Of a stretch of DNA of 64,000 bases, positions 1-7,880 are shown in pieces. Every line of letters begins with the position of its first letter. Position 1 is the first letter of the stretch. A program made the position numbers and the translations under genes. The stretch comes from Bacillus sp. FJAT-26390 (GTDB taxonomy: Bacteria; Bacillota; Bacilli; Paenibacillales; Paenibacillaceae), in NCBI RefSeq assembly GCF_001682865.1, contig NZ_MAQX01000011.1, forward strand, positions 712,987-776,986, read 5' to 3'. The notes below the pieces were generated by a model. The model saw only the letters and a list, made by a program, of their open reading frames with translations. It did no database searches and had not been told where the DNA came from.

Positions 1-13
1 CGCTTACATTGGG

Positions 14-29
14 TTGAAAAGCTTTTCAA
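14..29. promoter_or_regulatory. LacI-type operator palindrome
   Basis: The 16-base perfect palindrome TTGAAAAGCTTTTCAA sits downstream of the lacI-type gene. Its core GAAAAGCTTTTC also occurs in the leader of that gene (1233-1245). Bases 9 to 1 on the minus strand read ATGTAAGCG, the first nine bases of a cre box that would continue past the left edge. I infer that this is the control region of a minus-strand gene or operon lying left of the window and regulated by the adjacent repressor. Confidence 0.55.
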
Positions 30-109
30 GATTCGACAGCGTAAACGCCTAAAGCCCTTTTTAGCGGCAAAAGCCCGTTTCGCAAAAATTATTTGCTGCT
101 CATTTGACG

Positions 110-1120
110 TTACTGCGGAATAGGTTTGGTCGATTCGCGCACGATCAAATGGTGAGGCAGCTTCTCTCTAAGCACGGCTACTTCTCCTGTCGTAATCAGC
201 TCATGCAGCTTCTGTACCGAACGATAGCCGATATCATAAGTCGGTTGATCTATCGTTGTAAGCTTCGGTATAAACATTTGAGCCATGCGAATATTGTCAA
301 AGCCAACTACGGACATATGCTCGGGAACCGATTTGCCATGGTCACGCAAAAACGAAATCGCGCCCATCGCGAATTCATCCGACGCTGCAAAAATGGCCGT
401 CACATCAGGGCAGCGCGTTAGCAGCAGCTCCGCTGCATCATAAGCATGCTCGAACCGATGCTCGGCAAACGTGATGTTATTCTCATATTCCGTAAGCCCA
501 AACTCCCGCAATGCCTTCTTGAAGCCCGCATAACGCGGCTCCCCAGAGATCGTATACCCTAACGGAAAACCGATCATTCCAATCTTGCGGTGGCCTGCTT
601 CTACCAGATGCTTAACCGCTTCATATGCGGCTTGCTCATCATCGATGTCGACAGAAGGAATATCGTATTCGGGAGCATTGGTTGATGCCAATACGAAGGG
701 CAGGCGGTAACGCTGCATTTCCTCGTAATACTCTTCGTGCAGCGAATCGCTCGTAAAGACGATGCCATCAACCTGCTTTTCAAAAAAGCTTTGCACGTAA
801 GAAATCGTCCGCTGCTTGTCGCGATCCGTATTGCAGATCATTAGGCTGTGGTTCAGCATAACGGCTGCGTCCTGCATGCCCCGGATCAAGCCGGCATAAT
901 AGGGGTTTTCGATATCCGGAATCATAACGCCAAGCGTATCTGATTTTTTGTAGATCAGCCCCCTAGCGAATCCATTCGGTTGGTATTGCAATACTTCAAT
1001 TGCTTCCAGCACCTTCACACGCTTTTCTTCCACTACGGTTTCCGGCGCGTTCATAACCCGGGATACCGTGCTAATGGATACGTTTGCGTATTTTGCGACA
1101 TCGCGTATGGTCGATTTCAT
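110..1120 (-). CDS. LacI/GalR-family transcriptional repressor
   Basis: A 336-residue sugar-responsive DNA-binding repressor. The N-terminus carries the classic LacI helix-turn-helix (TIRDVAKYANVSISTVSRVMN, within residues 2-24), then the hinge (YQPNGFARGL) and a periplasmic-binding-protein-like effector domain starting at TLGVMIPDIENPYY. The frame runs upstream to 1186, but the AAAGG ribosome site lies just before the ATG pair at 1123 and 1120, and family members begin at MKSTIRDVA. Two operator-like palindromes lie in its leader and a matching one lies downstream at 14-29, so autoregulation and control of the gene to the left are likely. The effector cannot be told from sequence. Family certain, target inferred. 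Confidence 0.93.
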   Translation of the reverse strand: MKSTIRDVAKYANVSISTVSRVMNAPETVVEEKRVKVLEAIEVLQYQPNGFARGLIYKKSDTLGVMIPDIENPYYAGLIRGMQDAAVMLNHSLMICNTDRDKQRTISYVQSFFEKQVDGIVFTSDSLHEEYYEEMQRYRLPFVLASTNAPEYDIPSVDIDDEQAAYEAVKHLVEAGHRKIGMIGFPLGYTISGEPRYAGFKKALREFGLTEYENNITFAEHRFEHAYDAAELLLTRCPDVTAIFAASDEFAMGAISFLRDHGKSVPEHMSVVGFDNIRMAQMFIPKLTTIDQPTYDIGYRSVQKLHELITTGEVAVLREKLPHHLIVRESTKPIPQ

Positions 1121-1232
1121 CATTGCACGCCTTTCTTGATGAGCGAGATCGTTTGTCATAATGTATACTAGCTTGCTCCAGATCAAATTATTTTAAATCG
1201 ATTATCTTCCGACCCTTTATGAAAGGGCTTAC

Positions 1233-1259
1233 TGAAAAGCTTTTCTGAAAACCTTTTCA
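1233..1259. promoter_or_regulatory. Two adjacent LacI-type operators in the lacI leader
   Basis: TGAAAAGCTTTTC (1233-1245) and TGAAAACCTTTTCA (1246-1259) lie side by side. They share their core with the palindrome at 14-29. On the minus strand they start about 5 bases after the -10 box at 1265-1270, the usual place for a repressor to block initiation. Confidence 0.6.
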
Positions 1260-1264
1260 AACGT

Positions 1265-1293
1265 AGTATAATCCCTTTTCGCTTATTGTGCAA
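1265..1293 (-). promoter_or_regulatory. Probable SigA promoter of the lacI-type gene
   Basis: Reading the minus strand, TTGCAC (1293-1288) is followed by a 17-base spacer and TATACT (1270-1265). The -10 box has five of six consensus bases and the spacer is ideal; the -35 box is weaker. The twin operators begin directly downstream. A second weaker candidate (TTGATC, 17 bases, CATTAT) lies at 1158-1186. Confidence 0.45.
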
Positions 1294-1341
1294 CCTTAAA
1301 TTTCATATGCTTGTCTACTTCCCTCTGCTACTTGCAGCATC

Positions 1342-1385
1342 AAAAAAAGCGCCAGCCTGCAAAGTCTCCTATGCAGGCTGGCGCT
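1342..1385 (-). terminator. Rho-independent terminator after the ABC-F gene
   Basis: A 13-base GC-rich stem (1348-1360 with 1373-1385) is followed on the minus strand by seven T residues (1348-1342). It sits directly downstream of the ABC-F gene that ends at 1398. Confidence 0.9.
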
Positions 1386-1397
1386 CTATTATAAGAT

Positions 1398-3017
1398 TTA
1401 TACGGCGTACATACGCTCGCGGAGTGCTTTAACCTCAGCACTCTCAAGGTACTCGTCATAAGTCATCATTCGGTCGATAACGCCGTTTGGCGTAATTTCA
1501 ACGATTCGGTTAGCAATCGTTTGAACGAACTGATGGTCATGCGATGTAAACAGAACGGTACAATCCGTGTCCGTAAGGCCGTTGTTAAGCGCCGTAATCG
1601 ATTCAAGATCCAAGTGATTCGTTGGCTCATCGAGAATAAATACGTTGGCGCCCTCAAGCATCATCTTGGAGAGCATGCAGCGAACCTTCTCGCCCCCGGA
1701 CAATACGCTTGCTTTCTTCATCGCATCGTCGCCGGAGAATAGCATACGGCCAAGGAAGCCGCGAATGAACGTCTCATCCGGGTCCTTCGAATATTGGCGA
1801 AGCCATTCCACCAGGTTCAAGTCTACCCCATCGAAATAAGGAGAGTTGTCTTTCGGGAAATAAGCCTGCGTAGTCGTTACGCCCCATGAATAGCTGCCCG
1901 AATCCGCTTCAACCTCGCCGACAAGCAACTGGAATAGCAAAGTCTTCGGCAAGCTGTTTGGTCCAACAAAAGCAACCTTGTCGCCTTTGTTAAGCGCAAT
2001 GGTCAGGTTGTCGATAATTTTCTCGCCGTCGATCGTTTTCGTCAAGCTGTCAACAAGCAATAGCTGCTTGCCCGCTTCACGCTCCCCTTTGAAGAGGATA
2101 AACGGATACTTGCGGTTCGATGGGCGAATATCGTCAAGCGAGATTTTCTCAAGCAATTTCTGCCTGGATGTCGCTTGCTTCGCCTTCGATTTGTTCGCGC
2201 TGAAGCGCTGGATAAACGCTTGAAGCTCTTTAATCTTGTCTTCCTTCTTCTTGTTCTCACCGCGCATCAGCTGCAAAGCAAGCTGGCTGGATTCGTACCA
2301 GAAGTCGTAGTTGCCGACGTACATTTGGATTTTGCCGAAGTCAATATCCGCAATGTGCGTACAAACCGTATTCAGGAAATGCCTGTCATGGCTGACAACG
2401 ACAACAGTGCCTTTGTAATCGGCAAGGAAATCTTCGAGCCAACGAATGGACTCAATGTCCAAGTGGTTGGTAGGCTCATCGAGCAATAGAATGTTCGGCG
2501 CGCCGAACAACGCTTGTGCCAGCAATACGCGAACCTTCTCGTTACCGCTTAGGTCAGCCATTTTCTTATCGTGCAGCTCAGGCGTGATGCCTAGGCCATT
2601 CAGCATTTCTGCCGCTTCCGACTCTGCTTCCCAGCCGTTCATATCAGCAAATTCAGCTTCAAGCTCGCCTGCGCGCATGCCGTCTTCATCCGTGAAGTCC
2701 GCTTTTGCATAAAGAGCGTCCTTCTCCTTCATCACTTCGTAAAGACGTTTGTGACCCATCATTACCGTCTCAAGTACGACGGACTCGTCGTATTCGTAAT
2801 GGTTCTGCTTCAGAACGGCTAGCCGCTCGCCCGGCGTTATATGAACTTCCCCGTGCGATTGCTCCACTTCGCCTGATAGTATTTTTAGAAAAGTCGATTT
2901 GCCTGCGCCGTTAGCGCCAATCAAACCGTAACAGTTGCCTGGCGTGAACTTGATGCTTACATCTTCAAAAAGCGCCCGCTTCCCATAACGGAGCGTTATG
3001 CCACTTGTACTAATCAT
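1398..3017 (-). CDS. ABC-F family ATPase, YkpA/YbiT type
   Basis: A 539-residue soluble protein with two ABC ATPase domains and no membrane segments, the ABC-F arrangement of ribosome-associated translation factors and antibiotic-protection proteins. The first domain has GANGAGKST and signature LSGNEKVR; the second has signature LSGGEKVR and LLDEPTNHLD/ILDEPTNHLD Walker B boxes. The second P-loop reads GPNSLPKT, lacking the usual GK glycine. The frame can start at GTG 3038, but family proteins start at MISTSGITLRYGKR, so ATG 3017 is chosen. It has its own terminator. ABC-F is sure; the YkpA-like subgroup is likely; substrate or resistance role is unknown. Confidence 0.93.
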   Translation of the reverse strand: MISTSGITLRYGKRALFEDVSIKFTPGNCYGLIGANGAGKSTFLKILSGEVEQSHGEVHITPGERLAVLKQNHYEYDESVVLETVMMGHKRLYEVMKEKDALYAKADFTDEDGMRAGELEAEFADMNGWEAESEAAEMLNGLGITPELHDKKMADLSGNEKVRVLLAQALFGAPNILLLDEPTNHLDIESIRWLEDFLADYKGTVVVVSHDRHFLNTVCTHIADIDFGKIQMYVGNYDFWYESSQLALQLMRGENKKKEDKIKELQAFIQRFSANKSKAKQATSRQKLLEKISLDDIRPSNRKYPFILFKGEREAGKQLLLVDSLTKTIDGEKIIDNLTIALNKGDKVAFVGPNSLPKTLLFQLLVGEVEADSGSYSWGVTTTQAYFPKDNSPYFDGVDLNLVEWLRQYSKDPDETFIRGFLGRMLFSGDDAMKKASVLSGGEKVRCMLSKMMLEGANVFILDEPTNHLDLESITALNNGLTDTDCTVLFTSHDHQFVQTIANRIVEITPNGVIDRMMTYDEYLESAEVKALRERMYAV

Positions 3018-3063
3018 TCGTTTAATCCCGTCCTTCACTACAAAATCGCTTTATATCGAACTA

Positions 3064-3645
3064 TTATACCACAGTATGCGCGGAAACCGAACCTTCTTTT
3101 GCCTTGCCGTCAACCTTTCCGCTCATCCGCCAAATCGTCCAAGCGCTTAATCCGTACAGAAAGGCGCTCAAATAAAACAAAATATTGATCGTCAGCCAGT
3201 CTATTAAATAACCTCCAACAATGACGGCAAAGCCTGATGCGACCGATGTCCAAAAATGAAACGATCCGATTGCCGGCCCTCTGGCTCCCGCTTCCGTATA
3301 GTCGGCGAGCAGCAGGCGCTCGCTCATCTTTTGCATCGCGTTGCATATCCCCATGACAAGCTGTAAAACAAGCACCCAGCCGTAGGATACCGTCCATGGA
3401 AAAGCGAGCATCGCCCCCATCATGCCGACTGAGCTTAGAACGAGTATCGCTGCGGCATGCTTATCGAGCCTGGGCGCAAGCCACTGCGATACGGCTGCCG
3501 AGCTAATCGTAAATACAGCAAAGGCTAAGCCATACTTGGAGAAGCTGTTACCCAAATTTTTGAGAAACAGCAAATAATAAGGATAGATCATGCCTGCCGC
3601 TAAAGTCATCATGCTCTGCGCGCGTATGAGCCACTTCAAATTCAT
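3064..3645 (-). CDS. Six-helix MFS-like membrane protein (half-length)
   Basis: A 193-residue hydrophobic protein with about six predicted membrane helices, half of a normal 12-helix MFS transporter. It starts at ATG 3645 with an AGGAGG site inside the end of the upstream oxidase gene; start and stop overlap as ATGA, so the two are translationally coupled. The cytoplasmic loop (RLLLADYTEAGARGPAIG) is typical of MFS permeases. No second half follows in any frame; the stop lies before the neighbouring ABC-F gene. It could act as a homodimer, be a truncated remnant, or serve the oxidase partner. Which of these holds cannot be read from sequence. Confidence 0.75.
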   Translation of the reverse strand: MNLKWLIRAQSMMTLAAGMIYPYYLLFLKNLGNSFSKYGLAFAVFTISSAAVSQWLAPRLDKHAAAILVLSSVGMMGAMLAFPWTVSYGWVLVLQLVMGICNAMQKMSERLLLADYTEAGARGPAIGSFHFWTSVASGFAVIVGGYLIDWLTINILFYLSAFLYGLSAWTIWRMSGKVDGKAKEGSVSAHTVV

Positions 3646-5087
3646 ATGCCGCCTCCTAATGGTCCATATTGCTCATAAAAAAAGTTCATAAAAACGTCGT
3701 CAGGATCGTACTGCTTTTTTTTCGAGAAAAACAGCTCTTGCTTCGGATATACGGCTCTAAACTGGCCTATTGTTGGATAAGCGATATAAGGCAAATAATA
3801 AGAGCCTTCATACGTAATGACCTCTTCGATAATCCGCTCCACGCCTTGCTTCATCCGCTGCTGCCCTTCCTTCGACAAAGGCGCATGGAACAAGCATACA
3901 AGTGCCAGCATGTCCTGCTTGGCATAAGAGAGGATCGCCTCCTCGTCCTTATTCACATAACGAATCGTTATATTTAGCAAATTCATATCCTCTTGCTTCA
4001 CAATCGCGCCCAAACGTGTTACAAAACCATCAAATTGATTAACGGGTATAAAATATTCCTGCAGCAGGTCATTCTCTGTCGGCTCGTTATTTTCCATAAA
4101 TGCCGAGGCTGCCCTCATCGCATTGTTCCGGCTTATGATCTTGTCTGACTGCTCTACGAAAAAATATTTTTGCAAATTCCACTGTAGGTTTTTGCCCCAA
4201 TCGGTATACCGGTTCAAATGAAACATCAGCTTGCCGGGTGCAACCCATTTCTCATTGCTCTTGAGCTTGCTATGGTCTGCAAGCAGCAATGAGCGGTCTA
4301 TCGTATAGTTTTTGGCAAATGCCTCGGTAAAGTAGCTGTCCTTCGCGACTGAAATACGAGCGATATGCAGCCGAATGTCAGAATCCTTTAGAACCGTATT
4401 TTGAAAATAAGAACGGTAATCTTCCAGCTTCATCAGCACCGTTGACTCTCGATATATTTCGTCGTCTGTCAGCGCAAGCGTCACTTCCAAAATAATGCCA
4501 AACAACCCGTAACCGCCAAGCGCGAGCGGAAACAGCTCGGCATTTTCTGTACGGCTGACATTTCGAATGCTTCCGTCTGCTGTTAGGAGGCGGAAGGACT
4601 GGACGCTTTTGATAAGCGAGCCGCTGCGTATGTCCCTTCCATGAGCGTTGATGCTGATCGAACCGCCAATCGTAAAAGTATTGAGCGACTGCATCGTCCT
4701 TACGGACAGCCCATACGGATTAATCGCCTTCTGCACATCCTCCCACGTCGCCCCCGCTTGCGCGACAATGCGCTTAGCCTTCGGATCTACAGATATAACC
4801 TTGTTGTAGCTAGTCATATCGACAACGATGGCATCCTTGTAGTAAGTGTGGCCGCCCTGGCTATGGCGCTGCCCGGCAATCGATATTTTCATCCCTTTAT
4901 CCTTCGCTTCCCGCACAAGCTCGGCGAGCTGCTCTTCTGCTTTGCCTTGAATAACGCGCTGCACCTTTACAGGGTGGAGGCGGCTGTAATCGGTCACAAG
5001 ATACGGATTCTGATCCTCCGAGCTGGTTCTTACATATTGCATAACAGCCAAGGCTGCCAGCAAAAGCAATACGATCCCTTTTTTCAA
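3642..5087 (-). CDS. Membrane-anchored FAD-linked oxidase (PCMH-type)
   Basis: A 481-residue flavoprotein. An N-terminal hydrophobic segment (residues 4-18, signal or anchor) precedes an FAD-binding PCMH domain with GQRHSQGGHTYY and FTIGGSISINAHGRD, the pattern of GlcD/D-arabinono-lactone-oxidase-like enzymes that oxidise an alcohol or lactone. The C-terminal part matches the substrate domain only loosely. TTG start at 5087 is supported by GGAGGT eight bases upstream. It overlaps the half-size MFS gene by four bases, suggesting a linked membrane function outside or at the membrane. The substrate is unknown. Confidence 0.8.
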   Translation of the reverse strand: MKKGIVLLLLAALAVMQYVRTSSEDQNPYLVTDYSRLHPVKVQRVIQGKAEEQLAELVREAKDKGMKISIAGQRHSQGGHTYYKDAIVVDMTSYNKVISVDPKAKRIVAQAGATWEDVQKAINPYGLSVRTMQSLNTFTIGGSISINAHGRDIRSGSLIKSVQSFRLLTADGSIRNVSRTENAELFPLALGGYGLFGIILEVTLALTDDEIYRESTVLMKLEDYRSYFQNTVLKDSDIRLHIARISVAKDSYFTEAFAKNYTIDRSLLLADHSKLKSNEKWVAPGKLMFHLNRYTDWGKNLQWNLQKYFFVEQSDKIISRNNAMRAASAFMENNEPTENDLLQEYFIPVNQFDGFVTRLGAIVKQEDMNLLNITIRYVNKDEEAILSYAKQDMLALVCLFHAPLSKEGQQRMKQGVERIIEEVITYEGSYYLPYIAYPTIGQFRAVYPKQELFFSKKKQYDPDDVFMNFFYEQYGPLGGGI

Positions 5088-5110
5088 ACTATTGACCTCC
5101 TGTAGACAAA

Positions 5111-5160
5111 AAAAAGCCTCCCCAAAATGACCAACATCCTGTCATCTCATTAGAGGAGGC
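5111..5160 (-). terminator. Terminator after the Gfo/Idh gene
   Basis: Outer stem GCCTCC/GGAGGC (5116-5121 with 5155-5160) and inner stem ATGAC/GTCAT (5127-5131 with 5141-5145). A run of T residues follows on the minus strand. It separates the oxidoreductase gene from the oxidase-MFS pair. Confidence 0.75.
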
Positions 5161-5203
5161 ATTGCTATTTATTAAACGCTGTTTCGCTTAAGCTTTACAA
5201 GCA

Positions 5204-6271
5204 TTAATCCCAGTTCAGCTTGACTTCATTCCCTGTGCGGGATGATTCGTAAATGGCGTCGAGAATGCGGTTGTTCGTATAGCCCGACAGCGCGGACGTA
5301 ATCGGCTCCTTGCCTTCGCGGATGCATTCTACGAAATGGCGGCTCATCAGTATACGGTCATCTTCGCCCTCAAGCGGCGTGATGTCGCTCTCCACAACCT
5401 CATTGTCCGTATGCGTAACATATTTGCCGTTATTTCCAATGATCGCTACGCCGCCCTGCGTTCCCATCAAATGAATAAACGGGTCCTCTGGCAGAAAAGC
5501 CGAATGCGCCGCCCAGCTCACCTCAAGCGATAAGGTTGCCCCGTTATCGAGCTTGATTAGTGCCGAAGCAAGATCCTCAACATCATAATACCCATCCCAA
5601 TTCGGCGTTCCCCAAGTACCGGTACCTTGGCGCTTTGGTCCGAATTCCGCGTAGGTTGAGCCGTAAACTGAAATCGGCTTCGGATTGCCCATCAAATAAA
5701 GGGACAGATCAAGCATATGAACGCCGATATCGATAAGCGGGCCGCCGCCTGCTTGGTCTTTGCGCGTGAACCATGAGCCCCAGCCGGGAATGCCTTTTTT
5801 GCGGAACCAGCCTGCCTTCGCATTATAGATAGGACCAACATCGCCGTTGTCGATACGCTGCTTCAAAGCACGGCTAAGTCCAGACCAGCGCATTTGATGC
5901 GACATCATTAGTATTTTGCCTGATTTCTTCGCTTCCTCCACGATGGCGCGAGCCGCTTCCGAATCGATAGCCATCGGCTTCTCTAGAAGAACATGCTTGC
6001 CTTGCTTCAGCGCTTCAATGGCAAGCCCCGCATGGAACTGGTTCGGTACGCCGATAACAACCGCATCGATGCTCGGATCCTCAAGCAGCGATTGCGGGCT
6101 TGCATGTACAAGCTGAATGCCATGCTCCGCGGCGCGCTGCTCGGCAAGCGGCCGATATACGTCCGTAACAGCAACGACGTCGATGCCCTCTACTTTATTA
6201 AACGTCTCCATGTGAATGCTTCCGATCGCACCCGCGCCGATAACACCAAGACGTATGTTTGCGTGACTCAT
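5204..6271 (-). CDS. Gfo/Idh/MocA-family NAD(P)-dependent oxidoreductase
   Basis: A 355-residue sugar or inositol dehydrogenase-like enzyme. The N-terminal Rossmann motif is GVIGAGAIGSIH; the EKP motif (VLLEKPMAID) and the helix with GGGPLIDIGVHMLDL give the catalytic Lys and His of the family. The ATG at 6271 has AGGAGG eight bases upstream. The gene is alone between terminators, preceded by three identical inverted repeats that look like operator sites. Substrate unknown: a pyranose, inositol or derivative is plausible for the family. Confidence 0.92.
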   Translation of the reverse strand: MSHANIRLGVIGAGAIGSIHMETFNKVEGIDVVAVTDVYRPLAEQRAAEHGIQLVHASPQSLLEDPSIDAVVIGVPNQFHAGLAIEALKQGKHVLLEKPMAIDSEAARAIVEEAKKSGKILMMSHQMRWSGLSRALKQRIDNGDVGPIYNAKAGWFRKKGIPGWGSWFTRKDQAGGGPLIDIGVHMLDLSLYLMGNPKPISVYGSTYAEFGPKRQGTGTWGTPNWDGYYDVEDLASALIKLDNGATLSLEVSWAAHSAFLPEDPFIHLMGTQGGVAIIGNNGKYVTHTDNEVVESDITPLEGEDDRILMSRHFVECIREGKEPITSALSGYTNNRILDAIYESSRTGNEVKLNWD

Positions 6272-6288
6272 GTATTGCTCCTCCTATT

Positions 6289-6394
6289 AGGTTTGCGAAT
6301 GCAAACCTTGCTTCGTAAGATTAGGCTTAGGTTTGCGAATGCAAACCTTGCTTCGTAAGATTAGGCTTAGGTTTGCGAATGCAAACCTTGCTTC
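6289..6394. repeat. Three tandem 40-base repeats, each with a perfect inverted repeat
   Basis: A 40-base unit starts at 6291 and 6331 with a partial third at 6371-6394. Each unit carries an inverted repeat, AGGTTTGC and GCAAACCT separated by GAAT, at 6289-6308, 6329-6348 and 6369-6388. The three copies are identical over the shared bases. They lie 18 to 117 bases upstream of the Gfo/Idh start codon, just before its ribosome site. They may be tandem repressor operators, spaced four helical turns apart, or hairpins in the mRNA leader. Confidence 0.85.
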
Positions 6395-6482
6395 ATCATT
6401 TCCTATACGGTTACTTGCTCAGTATACCGCTTTCGCTTTTCGCCGTCACTGTCCGCATTTGGCGCACTCTTGTCCTCGTTTG

Positions 6483-7589
6483 TCATTTTCCGGACAGGCG
6501 CCACGTCTCGCCATGCGGCATAATCAGAATACGCTCTTCATCGATGCGGCGTTTTCTGCGTTCGTTCTCCAGTCGATCGAGCGCTTCGCGCGGCGTGTCG
6601 TCAGCCAGCTTGAAGGCGCCATAATGCATCGGCACGAACCATTTGGCTTTCAAATCCTCAAACGCTTGGAGTGCCTGCTCCGGCGTAATATGCTGCGGCC
6701 CCATGAACCATTCCGGTTCGTAAGCGCCGATAGGCAGAAGCGCAACATCAATTGGAAAGCGGCGGCCGATTTCCTTGAAGCCTTGGAAATAACCGCTGTC
6801 CCCAGCAAAATAGATGGTCGGCGACTCCGAGACGACAGGCCGATCCACTTGGTTTAGCTCCCCAAAGTATGGATCCTCCCAAGCTGCCACGGGCTCGGCC
6901 GCGCTTGCGATCTGGGCACGAGCTTCGCCCTCATCCGAGCTGCCAGGCTGTTTATCCGTTTTGACGCCAACATGGCTAACGGTCTTGCCGCTCCGCGATG
7001 CAGGGCGCTCGATCACAAAGCCTCCCCAGTGCGAGCTATTCGTATCCCAAGGATTCCGGCGGGTCGAATGCTGCGAAGGCACAAAGGTGAACTTCACGCC
7101 GTTGATCATAACCGACTCCCACCAATGCAGCTCCTTGATTCTTATAAAGCCTTTTTTCCGCAGCTTAGCTCCAAGGCCGGCAGGCACAAGCATTTGTCTG
7201 GCGCCGATTAGCCTGCGCAGCGAATTTATATTTAAATGATCATAATGGGAGTGTGAAATAAGTACGACATCAATTGGCGGTACGTCTTCTACTTTGATCC
7301 CCGGCGGCGAAAGTCTTTTTTGAAAAGCCATCTGGGTTGACCATACAGGGTCCGTAATGATGTTTAATCCGCCAAGCTGAATGAAAAAAGTCGAATGGCC
7401 TACCCATGTCATGGAAGGCCGTTTTCTATTATCCTCCAAGTATGCGATGTCAGGTTCAACATTCGGAACGGTGAATGAATAATCCTTCATTCTCAGCCTG
7501 CGAATGCGTTCCTGACGCCATCTTTTGAATTGCTTCAAAGACGTATGCTGCTCGATAGGATCTATGTTAGCAAATCGTTTTAACCTCAA
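6483..7589 (-). CDS. Metallo-beta-lactamase-fold hydrolase (NAPE-PLD/UlaG-like)
   Basis: About 368 residues. The zinc motif HSHYDH lies in VLISHSHYDHLN, followed by QHSTRR, FAGDSGY and MHYGAF, the order of ligands in NAPE-PLD-like or UlaG-like hydrolases (phosphodiesterase or lactonase). The preceding WVGHSTFFIQLGGLNIITDPVW is the family's usual start of the fold. An insertion of about 65 polar residues (from RPASRSGK to VVSESPT) separates two core strands. The frame can begin at TTG 7610, but the GGGAGGG site lies within that stretch, so TTG 7589 fits better. Substrate unknown. Confidence 0.85.
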   Translation of the reverse strand: MRLKRFANIDPIEQHTSLKQFKRWRQERIRRLRMKDYSFTVPNVEPDIAYLEDNRKRPSMTWVGHSTFFIQLGGLNIITDPVWSTQMAFQKRLSPPGIKVEDVPPIDVVLISHSHYDHLNINSLRRLIGARQMLVPAGLGAKLRKKGFIRIKELHWWESVMINGVKFTFVPSQHSTRRNPWDTNSSHWGGFVIERPASRSGKTVSHVGVKTDKQPGSSDEGEARAQIASAAEPVAAWEDPYFGELNQVDRPVVSESPTIYFAGDSGYFQGFKEIGRRFPIDVALLPIGAYEPEWFMGPQHITPEQALQAFEDLKAKWFVPMHYGAFKLADDTPREALDRLENERRKRRIDEERILIMPHGETWRLSGK

Positions 7590-7880
7590 CCGTCCATCCC
7601 TCCCTCGCAATTATCTGTTGTTTTTATAAGATACCAAGTTGACGGCTCCCAATGCAAATATGTTATTTATACGTAAAAAGCTCATCTGTGCGGGTCAGCC
7701 CTTTCTGGCAATAAGCGAATATTCACAATCTAACCGTCTCGTCGTTAGCATCCTAACATGAAATCAGTTAAACTACGTTATATAGGTTTTACACATAAGA
7801 CTACGCTTTCGACGCAGCATTTGTTACTCTAAGCCAGCAAAAAAACATCAATCCCATAATCATTTCCAGGAGGTTTCCTT

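Noticed and set aside
4641..5105. 154-codon + strand frame antisense to the FAD oxidase
   Set aside because: It has no ribosome site and lies opposite conserved PCMH motifs; treated as a shadow.
6289..6394. Possible CRISPR array
   Set aside because: There are fewer than three units, and the bases between the palindromes are identical rather than unique spacers. It is a tandem repeat, not an array.
7611..7880. Small RNA or gene between MBL and HEAT genes
   Set aside because: No stable hairpin or start-site supported frame was visible; likely only the promoter area of the HEAT gene.
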